From Clostridia bacterium (GTDB lineage: Bacteria > Bacillota > Clostridia > Oscillospirales > Acutalibacteraceae), in the NCBI GenBank assembly GCA_017410585.1, contig JAFQQM010000037.1:1-64000 (forward strand): a stretch of DNA of 64,000 bases, in the 5' to 3' direction. Both the position numbers and the translations under genes were made by a program. Shown here piece by piece: positions 49,401 to 58,100 of the stretch. The notes beneath the pieces were generated by a model, which did not search any database, was not told the DNA's origin, and was given only the letters and a program-made list of their open reading frames with translations. How positions within the stretch are numbered: position 1 is the stretch's first letter; each line of letters begins with the position of its first letter.

Positions 49401-51968
49401 ACCGTCCCGACCTCCATCCTGCCTCTTACCGGCGAGCATACGCTGGTGCTGAAGGCCGGCTGGTATCAGAGCACGACCGAAGCGGTTGCTTACTACCTGC
49501 CCGCAGACGTCACGCTGTATGCCAACCAGTACGGTATTTCGCTGACCGGCTTCATCGCTCCGACGACGGCTGTGAGCCCGATGTTGAATTTTGCCGGCCC
49601 TGAAAATAGCGTGAGCGGTTTGACAACGATGGCCAGCGCCGATGACGGTGCGACTTATGCCGCGGATTGGTCGCTGCCGGCCTATGCCGGCGGTCTCTCT
49701 GCTGACGGCCAGACCCGCTTCCTCGGCGAAAGCGGCATCTATCTGAACGGCGAGCAACAGTTCCGTGACGATGGAAAACTTACCGGTTATTTGAAGAAAC
49801 TGGGGACGAAGACCTACTATATCGGCTTGGCCGATATGGGCGTGCAAGGCTCGGTCACCGTCGGTACGGTGCTGACCGTCAAGGGTCTGTTCCATAACCA
49901 GTACGGCGAGATGGTCGAAATTGCCGAATCCAGCTTTGTCTGGGACGGCACGACTTGGGCCAATCAGGTCGATCGCTCCGATTACACCGAGTATACCGGT
50001 CGCTTCTTTATCGGCACGACGGCGGATAAGAACGGTCTCGGTGCTCAGGTCACCACCACCAACGCCAACCAACTTTACCTCAAGGGCGGTGACGGTCTGC
50101 AGACGCTGTTTGACGGCCTGTATGAAGACCATGACTGGAACCAAATGATGCTCAACGCGATGGAAGAGCCGGATAGCGGTTTCTTCTTAAACGGCAACAA
50201 GGTAAACGTCACCTTCCAGCAGTACAGTTACAGCGAAGACTGGTTCTTTGCATCCGGTATGAACGCGGCCGCTGCCGGCGACACGCTGGTCATCAAGGGT
50301 CAGTTCTACAACGATATTGCCAAGGTCGTCGTCAACGTGACCGAGTCCACCTTTAAGTGGGACGGCACCAAGTGGATCGACGTGCTTATCACCACCGTGA
50401 AGTACGACGTCAACGGCGACGGTGCCGTGAGCGCGTTGGATGCCGCTTTGCTGGAACGTTATCTGGTGGATACCTCCATCGTGGTGTCCGATAAGGCGGA
50501 CGTCAACGGTGACAGCGTCATCGACGCGGAAGATATGCGTATCCTCCGCCGCTACATCCTCGGTATCGAGGTCATCGTGGTGGACGGCGTAGCCCAAGGC
50601 GTTCCGTACTACGCAGGCGGCGAGATGATGAAGGTGGCGTACTCCGCGCCTTCCATCGGCTCGTTCGATTCAGCGACCGGTGTGGTCACCTTCAAGTCGG
50701 ATGCGGAGATCGACCGCGTGATGAATGAATACGCGGAGGTCGGCTTCACCCACATCGTCACCGAGTTTGTCGCTACGCTGTATGATCAGTCGGCCGATTA
50801 TGCCGGTCAGCAGTTGCTGTATCGTTACTACGAGGAAGCGGCTGAGCGCGGCATGAAGGTCATCGTGGTCAGCCAGTATATGGAGATACTCCGTAACTAC
50901 GCGGGCGATCTCTCCGAGATCACCTACCAAAACGGCAACACTTGGAAGGATATCGTGGACGATATCATCACCAAACAGATGAAGTACGAGGCGTTCTGGG
51001 GCTTTATGTTCGGCGACGAGCCGACCATTACGGCACTCGACCGCAACGCCGAAGTGGCCGCGTACGTCCGCTCGAAGTTCCCGACGGTGAATCTGTGGTG
51101 GGCCTGCTACCCGGACTACGTTGATGCGGCTGCTATCAATAGCGATTATGCCTCCTACGTGGCCAAGTCCGGCGATATTCTCGGCCATTATATGTACGAT
51201 AACTACGGCTTGAGAAGAAAAGAAAACTGGTTAGGTAGCAACAAGTACTACATTGAGGACAACTGGTTTACCAACCTCCAGACGGTAGCGGAAGAAGCCA
51301 AGAAAGGCGGCTTTACCGCCGGTGTCACCATGCAGGCGGTTGCGTTGAACGTGACCGGCGGCACTGGTTGGTTCTCCAGTTCTTACCAGACTCGTGAGAT
51401 TCTCAAAAAGTCGGATATCGGCTTCCAGATCTACACCGCGCTGGCCTACGGTATGCAGGAACTCGACTTCTTCACCTACGCACAGCACCCGTACGCCGGT
51501 GACGTCGTGGCGGATACCGCCATGCTCAAGTCGGACGGTACGCCGAACGATCACTATGCGTGGGTCAAAGAGGTCTACGCCAACATCAGTGAGATGGAAA
51601 AAGCGTTGCTCAACTTCACATGGGAAGGCACCATCACCAGCGGTGTCAAGGTCGGCACCGACGACGATACTTTCAGCAGCGACTACACCGCCGACAACAA
51701 CAGCCGTTTGAACTCGGTCTCCGTGTTGTCCGGCTCGGCGGTCATCGGTTGTATGAAGGATAAGGATGGCTTTGACGGTTACATGATCGCCAATGCGGCC
51801 GAACCGTATACCGGCGGCACCGCCAACGTCACCCTCAAGTTCAACAGCGCCAGCAAAGCGCTGGTCTACTGGGCGGACGGCACCGTGTCCACCGTCAGCC
51901 TGACCAACGGTCAGTACACCTTCTCGGTGGCTTGCGGCGAAGGCGCGTTCGTCATCCCGCTGGTGTAA
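46407..51968 (+). CDS. Secreted multimodular protein with dockerin and hydrolase-like domain
   Basis: The 1853-residue protein starts with a signal peptide (cleavage near SVFTVSAAT). About ten beta-rich modules of roughly 110-140 residues follow, each ending in a pattern like WDGTKW or YDGTNW. Residues about 1331-1390 form a type I dockerin: two calcium-loop repeats, DVNGDGAVSALDAALLERYL (Asp1334) and DVNGDSVIDAEDMRILRRYI (Asp1365). Residues about 1396-1853 are a TIM-barrel hydrolase-like domain with FMFGDEPTIT (Asp1537-Glu1538), IYTALAYGMQELDFFTY and a C-terminal FSVACGEGAFVIPLV. The last domain is paralogous to the genes at 41270 and 59216. There is no membrane anchor, so attachment may be through the dockerin. 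TAGGAGG fixes the start. The modules probably bind carbohydrate or act as spacers; this is inference. Confidence 0.85.
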   Translation: MRLTKKLCAIVLSLVLLVSCMSVFTVSAATAVITPTGYLQSNHTFGGGTQWLIWLHQSGTFPSAVGALYAQDTLPVTLYDVNGNVLAKTGDGTLSASFLNDANYLCPLLYGSYTADKPNGLDACSVIKVDAGTYASNQGDGNSITIEKDIYLVRTADGYTVVTDTHQMGDSVVVIDTLTLLPNASKADRIYGGIASSYPLSFSSDWAYNRFFPANPFSGIFYTSGGVTKQVYPDGNTAQGVPVQNYSEGVAGIGGSVFLNGFGTAVAGDTLTIQGDWYSTNSGEELRFYAPVTFTFDGSAWTRTSEVPDMTVYSEYTGSFNNKNSQVPNGTSAGLLYLKGSDSLDAYKINSNDDWSQRLYAMDGNENGVFLDGVKVNGAPLFKYNDSSNRWFTEGFAPSAGSILTIKGTFYSKALAVKVHVDECKFLWDGTKWSDYIEYTYHDFAVTGVNQVLYTYEGDGTTIKYRHFYLNIDGTVPGSWDKFLGLQISVNGGEKQDVRVGNNGSTSVICFDVHSSLMAADIAVGTTMTLHAGSAPAVDGAPNVNATDAIRLTADYTLEWDGSKWSNYIEYDTITFTGDVTNSWTAASSFWDIHYVTNETVPGTTWSTVFTGLTVEIDGVVKSAVIKKSGDKSLNVFMNQEVSAPVEGTIVTLKAGKGVPSDDSHGISIEQDVKMVWNGTTLVPYDPELDVTYNDITLDSVYSASHTDHWVLNINVNGNWPSGADFENYTNLRVFVNDVEIDAGSTSTHKNGNYLLLTVWGAVGAAAPVNGDTLTVKAGKAKMKSDTTVGINLTEDFTVSYDGTNWVVPGSVVYDDVTITEINHNTNTNVHLYLNLNAPLQGENWETIDGAQVKYEQKITINGTEYLVTAKKFDTNGLFLEFPNSYLTKPGDIIVVKAGQYASNIGSYGYNLTADYVMTYTGTGFVAGEIATTELTLTALTINAGIKADGSAWQLYMTPSVAVPGGSWGGSFPQVVTVDGNESTLTDVKNGGGTGWYATVPTSILPLTGEHTLVLKAGWYQSTTEAVAYYLPADVTLYANQYGISLTGFIAPTTAVSPMLNFAGPENSVSGLTTMASADDGATYAADWSLPAYAGGLSADGQTRFLGESGIYLNGEQQFRDDGKLTGYLKKLGTKTYYIGLADMGVQGSVTVGTVLTVKGLFHNQYGEMVEIAESSFVWDGTTWANQVDRSDYTEYTGRFFIGTTADKNGLGAQVTTTNANQLYLKGGDGLQTLFDGLYEDHDWNQMMLNAMEEPDSGFFLNGNKVNVTFQQYSYSEDWFFASGMNAAAAGDTLVIKGQFYNDIAKVVVNVTESTFKWDGTKWIDVLITTVKYDVNGDGAVSALDAALLERYLVDTSIVVSDKADVNGDSVIDAEDMRILRRYILGIEVIVVDGVAQGVPYYAGGEMMKVAYSAPSIGSFDSATGVVTFKSDAEIDRVMNEYAEVGFTHIVTEFVATLYDQSADYAGQQLLYRYYEEAAERGMKVIVVSQYMEILRNYAGDLSEITYQNGNTWKDIVDDIITKQMKYEAFWGFMFGDEPTITALDRNAEVAAYVRSKFPTVNLWWACYPDYVDAAAINSDYASYVAKSGDILGHYMYDNYGLRRKENWLGSNKYYIEDNWFTNLQTVAEEAKKGGFTAGVTMQAVALNVTGGTGWFSSSYQTREILKKSDIGFQIYTALAYGMQELDFFTYAQHPYAGDVVADTAMLKSDGTPNDHYAWVKEVYANISEMEKALLNFTWEGTITSGVKVGTDDDTFSSDYTADNNSRLNSVSVLSGSAVIGCMKDKDGFDGYMIANAAEPYTGGTANVTLKFNSASKALVYWADGTVSTVSLTNGQYTFSVACGEGAFVIPLV
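48726..48802 (+). repeat. Direct repeat copy 1, shared with the 2319-residue gene
   Basis: This 77-base stretch matches 54154-54230 at all but three positions, all in third codon positions or conservative. It encodes the end of one module (LTVKAGKA...TTVGINLTEDFT). The similarity extends less perfectly over the whole module on both sides. Confidence 0.9.
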
Positions 51969-51984
51969 TTTCCTAAAACCTACG

Positions 51985-52105
51985 GTCGTCTCTCCCTCCT
52001 CCGCAAGGGGGAGGGGAGACCGGCCTGCGGGCGACGAACGGTCGCCCCTACACCCATCGTTCTGTAGGAGCGAGCGTTGCTCGCCCGCCTTCCCGTAAAG
52101 GGAAG
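51985..52105. repeat. Cluster of four short inverted repeats between the giant genes
   Basis: Four small stems follow one another: GTCTCTCCCTCC/GGAGGGGAGAC (51988-52020), GGGCGAC/GTCGCCC (52029-52047), GCGAGC/GCTCGC (52070-52084) and CTTCCC/GGGAAG (52089-52105). The composition differs from the flanking genes and looks like an extragenic repeat element of the kind scattered in Clostridia genomes. The rest of 51969-52191 holds the ribosome site of the next gene; no firm promoter was found (a TTGACG lies at 52129 without a matching -10). Confidence 0.6.
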
Positions 52106-52191
52106 TTACTTCCGTTTTTCTTCGTCGGTTGACGAATTAAAAATAGCAAAGACCCTATCCGTACAATCCCTCATCATAAGGAGGAAAATCT

Positions 52192-55100
52192 ATGAAATTG
52201 AAATTTCGTATTTTAACGATCGTGCTCAGCCTGGCACTGCTGCTCGGCAGTATGAGTGTGTTCACCGTTTTTGCGGCGACCACCATCACCCCGACCAGCG
52301 TGTTGCAGGCGGACACCGACAACGGCAACGACTGGCGTATCTGGCTGAACGTGGATGGCACCATTCCGGATGGCACCTACTTCGGTCAGGATTCCGTGCC
52401 GGTCGTACTGACCGACAAGGACGGCAAGGTGTTGGGCAAATCGGAGGACGGTAGCCTGTTCGCTTCCTTCTTCCACGATGGCAAATATCTGATGCCGATG
52501 GTCTACGGCGGTGCTGACCGGTATGCGGCCAACAACGCCCCGAAGGATGGCGATACCATCGTCCTGTCGGCCGGCACCTATGCGGCCAGCGACACGGCGA
52601 ACAGCATCGTCATTGAAAAGGATGTCAAACTGGTCTACAGCAACGGTGCTTTCGTGTTGGCTTACACGATGAGCAATGCCTATGCGCTGGAGGAACTGGT
52701 CGTGCTGTCGGGTGCTTCCAATGCCACCTGCATCTACGTCGGCATTGCGGCGAATGCGCCGCTGACCTTCAGCAGTGATTGGACGAACCGCTTCTTTGCG
52801 GCCGATCCGCTCAGCGGTGTGTTCTTCACCCATGCCGGTACCACCACGCAGGTGTATTCGGACGGTAACGCCGCTAAAGGCCTGCCGGTGGAAGACTACA
52901 ACGAAGGCGCTGCCGGCATCGGCGGCGGTATCTACTTCAACGGCTTCGACACCGCCGTGGCCGGCGATACCCTCACCTTCAAGGGCGATTGGCATTCCCC
53001 GTCTACCGGTGAGGAGATCTCGGTCGTTGGTGAATTTGTGTTCACTTTCGATGGCACTGCGTGGACGATGACCCACAACGCGCCGGAGGAAGAGGACACC
53101 AGCGTCAAACTGACCCACCTCGATCTGATCGCCGCGCATCAGAGCGCGACCGCGTTCTATACTCAACTCCCGACCACCGAAGGGCTGACGGTTGATAACA
53201 GTTGGGCTACCCGCTTCTTCCCGATGACTTCCGAAGACGGCGCTTTCTTCAACGGCACCGCTTTTGAACTGGATGCCGGCGGCGGTATGCCGATCCAGTC
53301 GGCCGCCGGTGCGCCCGGTTTCTACGTCACCGGTTTCGGCACCGCCGTGGCGGGTGACAAGGTGGTCCTGAAGGGTCGCTTCTACAGCAAAAACCGCGAC
53401 ACGCAGGAAAAGAACGGTGAGACCATCACCTTCGTTGCGCCGGTGGAATTTACCTATGACGGCACCAAGTGGACCCGTACCTCCGCGATTCCGGAGGTGG
53501 AGGTCACCTACGAGAACGAGTTCACCGGTACCTTCACCAACGCCGGTTCGCAAGTGGTCGCCGGTACCAACCCCGACCAGTTATACCTGAAGGGTAGCGA
53601 CGGTCTGGCGGGTGCGTTTGCGGGCAAGTATACCGATAACGAATGGAATCAGGCGAGCTTGATCGCTTCCGGCGAAGACAGCGGCTTCTTCCTCAACGGT
53701 ACGAAGGTTGCTGTGGCTCTGCAACAGTACAGTTACAGCCAGAATTTTTATTTTGCTTCCGGTATGAATGCGGCCAATGCCGGTGATATCCTCACCGCCA
53801 AGGGCGTATTTACCAATCAGGATTTCTCTACCAAACTCAATATCGAAGAGTGTCACTTCATCTGGGACGGCACCAAGTGGGCGGACTATGTTCCGGGTAC
53901 GGAAGTCACCTACAACGATATCCGGTTGGATAGCGTGTACAGTGCGACGCACACCGATCACTGGCGTTTCAACTTCAACGTGAACGGCAACTGGCCGGCC
54001 GGTGAAGATTTTGAAGACTACACCAACCTGCGCGTTTTCGTCAACGACGTGGAGATGAACGGCGGTTCGATCAGCACCCACAAGAACGGCAACTATCTGT
54101 TGATGACCGTGTGGGGCACTGTCGGCGCCACCGCGCCTGTCAAGGGTGATAAACTCACCGTGAAGGCGGGCAAAGCGGAAATGAAGTCGGATACGACGGT
54201 CGGTATCAATCTGACCGAGGACTTCACCGTCTATTACAACGGTACCGAGTGGAGCACCGAAGAGCCTCTGCCGGAGTACACCTACCATGATTTCGCCGTT
54301 TCAGGCATCCAGCAGGTGTTGCACACCTATGAGGCCGATGGTACCACCATCAAGTACCGTCACTTCTACCTGAACGTCAACGGCACCGTGCCTGGCGATT
54401 GGGATAAATTCCAAGGTCTGCGGATCGCCGTCAACGGCGGTGCGAAGGAGACCATCCTCGTTGGCAACGCCGGCTCCGGTTCGACCGGTGTCATCGTCTT
54501 TGACGTACACAGCAGTCAAATGGCGGCCGATATTGCGGCCGGCACCACTTTGACGCTGTATGCCGGCTATGCTCCGGCTGTCGAGGGCGCAGCACACGTG
54601 AGCGCGGACGACGCCATCCGCCTGACCGCCGATTACACGCTGACCTGGAACGGCACCGCGTGGGAAGGCGAAGCGCAGGGCGGCGGCGAGGATGACGACG
54701 ACGAGATTGACGATACCATTGATTACATCGGTGTGGAGATCGCCGGTGTCCATGAGAACACCAATCTGAGCGGCGGTGCCAACTGGCACATCTACCTCAA
54801 TACCACGGCGGCGATGCCGGGCGAGTCTTGGGGTAACGTGGACGGTACGCCGATCCACTGGAACCAGAAGGTCGTCATCGACGGCACCGCGTATACCGTT
54901 TCGGCGAAGAAATGGGATACCAACGGTCTGTTCATCGAATTCCCGCTTTCGTATCTGTCGGATGCGGCTTCGCATACTATCACCCTGCTGGGCGGTAAGT
55001 ATACGAGCAACGTCGGTAAACTTGGTTATGAACTGCTCGGCGACATCGAGTTGTTTGGCGACGGTTCTTCCTGGTCGCTGGAGGCGCAGGAGGATACCAC

Positions 55101-58100
55101 CGATTACGCGCAGATCGTCGGTAGCGGCGTGACCAACGACACCACCCTCAGTTCCAGTGGCCTGTGGTTCATTTACATCACCCTGTCGGATGAAATGCAG
55201 GGCGAGAACTGGGAAGTGATCAACAATACGCAGGTCAAGTATCCGCAGGTCGTGGAGATCGACGGTGTGACCTATACGATCACGGCGAAGAAGGCGGGTC
55301 CGCAGACTCTGTTTATCGAGTTCCCGAATGATTATCTGTCGGATGCGGCGGAGCATACGCTCACGCTGAAAGCCGGCAAGTATAAGAGCAACATCGGTGA
55401 TTACGCGTATCAACTGACCGATGACTTCAAACTGAACGGTGACGGCACTTCGTGGTCGGTTCCCGCTTCGGGTATGTTTGATACCCTGACCTTCAACGGC
55501 GCCAGTTACGGTTGGAATGCCGATCAAGGTTATTGGGATATCCATTACCAGACCAAGGTGGCTATTCCGGGTACCGATTGGGTCACCATTTTCAACGGTC
55601 TGATCGTGGAGATCGACGGCGTGCCGGTAGATGCTATCGTTAAGAAGGCGGCCTCGCAGACGCTGAACGTGTTCTACGTCGGCGCGGCGCCGCAGGTCGG
55701 CACCAAGGTCGTTATCAAGCCGTCGCAGGCGGTTGCCTCTGACTACGGTGTCAACGGCATCGAAGTGCTCGAAGAGTACGAGATGTACTGGGACGGTGAG
55801 AAGATGGTCGCCGTGACCTTCGATGATACCGTTTATAATGATATGCACGTTTCCAATTTGGTAAGTTTTAGCACCGATGCCGGTGACTGGCGCTTTAATC
55901 TGACCATCGACGGCGGTTGGCCGACGGTGGAAGGCAATCTGCCGAAACTGACCGACCTGAGCGTGTACATCAACGAGACCAAACTGTCGTCGGCGCTTAT
56001 CGATCTGTACAAAAACGGTGACTACCTGATGGTCTCCCTGTGGGGTGACCTGACCAACAACGTCGTGCCGGTCGAGGGCGACAAGGTCACGATCAAACTC
56101 GGTCAGGCCCGTTTCGAGGGCACCAAGTGGGGCATCAATCTGACCCGCGACGCCGTCCTCGTATACGATGGCGAAAAGTGGGCGCTGGAAGGCGTCGTTG
56201 ACAACCACACCTACACCGATATTACTTTGGAACTGCCGGTCTATCCGTCCGGTTATTCCGAGGAAAAGGGTCGCTGGGATATGTACTTCCCGGTCACCGG
56301 CAACGCCATTCCGGGCGCGGCCGATGCCGGCAACGATTCGGCCTTCGACTACGTCCGCGTCTCTGTTACCAACAGCGCCAACCAGCCCATTCTGACCAAG
56401 GGCAGTTTCCGTGCATGGAAAGCGGCCTATATGGACGGTTCCTTCTACTTTGCGATCGATAAGGCGTACTTGCCGATCGAGAAACTGGATAAGGGTTCTG
56501 TGATGACCGTCCACGCCGGCAAACTCGGTTCGCCGGTCAACGAGAACGGCATCAACATTGTCAAGGATATCCAGTTCAAGTGGACCGGTGCCACTTGGAT
56601 GGCGATGGATTACGACAGCTTGAAGCCGAGTGAGACCAACATCAAATTGTCCATCGACCGTGCTTCTGCCTACGGCGGTAACTGCAACGGTGTGTACCTG
56701 CTGACCGACGACCATTTCCCGGTCGATGGCGGTTGGAGCGTCCGTATTCCGGCCGCTACCTACGACGATTACAGCGGTGTGTACCTCAACGGCGAACTGC
56801 TCGCAAACGTCACTATCTGCCGCTTTGCGGAAGGCCGACTGTATATTGCTCTGCTGGATGCCGGCTACGTGGCGAAGGATAAGGATAAACTGGTCATTCG
56901 CGGTATGTTCCGCCTTGACAACTATGGCGTTTCCTATAAGGAGTACACCCTGTACTTCAACGGCAAGCACTGGAATGAGCAGTACGAGCCGGCTCCGGAA
57001 GAGACCTACACCCAGTTCTCGGTGGAAAAGGTCAACGGTATGGTGACCAGTTATAACACGAAGGGCAAACAGTGGAACGTTTATCTGACGCTGGATACGA
57101 TGATCCCGGGCGACGTGGATACGATGAGTTTCAACGGTATGCGGATCGTCGGTTCGGACGGTAAGGAACGCGACGTTTACGTTTCCCACTCTTGGAACCA
57201 TCACCTGTACGTGGCGATTCCGGACGAGGTCCTGCCGCTCAAATCCAAGGATGGCGACTATGTCATTCTGAAGGCGGGCAAGGCGCTCTCTCCGCAGGAT
57301 CAGTGCAGTGGTATCGAACTGATGGAAGACGTCAAACTGTACTACTATAAGGGCGGTATCAGTGAACTGGAACCGACCGACGACACCCTGTTTGAGGATG
57401 TCACCATCACCCGTATGAATCAGGCTTCCCGCTTTGATCCGGCTACCGGTGAGTGGCGTTTCCATTGGGTCATTGCCTCCGCTCTGGAAAACGTGGAAAA
57501 CGGCGTGACCTTCAGCGACTTCCCGATGGAGATCAACGGCGTCACCCATAAGGTCCGCGTGCTCCGCGACGGCAACTACCTGTACATCCGTGTGCCGGAA
57601 TCGGCTCTGCCGGGCGATACCCAGTCTGGCGTGATCAGCGTCAAAGCCGGTGCGCAGGGCTTTGCCAACTCCGGTCATAACGGTATCCAACTCACCAACG
57701 ACTGGACCGCCTACATCTTCCGTGGCGTCCTTGCTGAGACGGAGTATACCGAGCCGACCTTGCAAGAGTTTGGTATCACCGGTGTTCAGGCGGCGACCTT
57801 CGGTACCGATCGTGTCCACTTCTATCTGCGTACCAACCGCGAGATTCCGGGTACGGAGTGGTACGAGCCGTATGCCGGCTTCACCTACTACTACAACGGT
57901 CAGAAGGTGACCACCACTGCCTTTAAGCCGGGTAGTTCCAACAACAAGTTCATTTACATCCCCGCGGTCTATAAGGAGATCGGCATCGACGCTCCGCAGG
58001 AAGGCGATACCATCACCATTCCGAGCGGTTCGTTCGGTGACGGCGGTGGCTATCAGATCCAGACCAACAACGAATTTACGTTGATCTTCTCCGGCGGTGT

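Noticed and set aside
39991..51968. A classical cellulosome
   Set aside because: There is no scaffoldin with several cohesins, no carbohydrate-binding module of a known family and no recognisable cellulase; only one cohesin-like and one dockerin domain are seen.
52129..52191. Promoter for the 2319-residue gene from TTGACG at 52129
   Set aside because: No -10 box at an acceptable distance; the nearest candidate is about 21 bases away.
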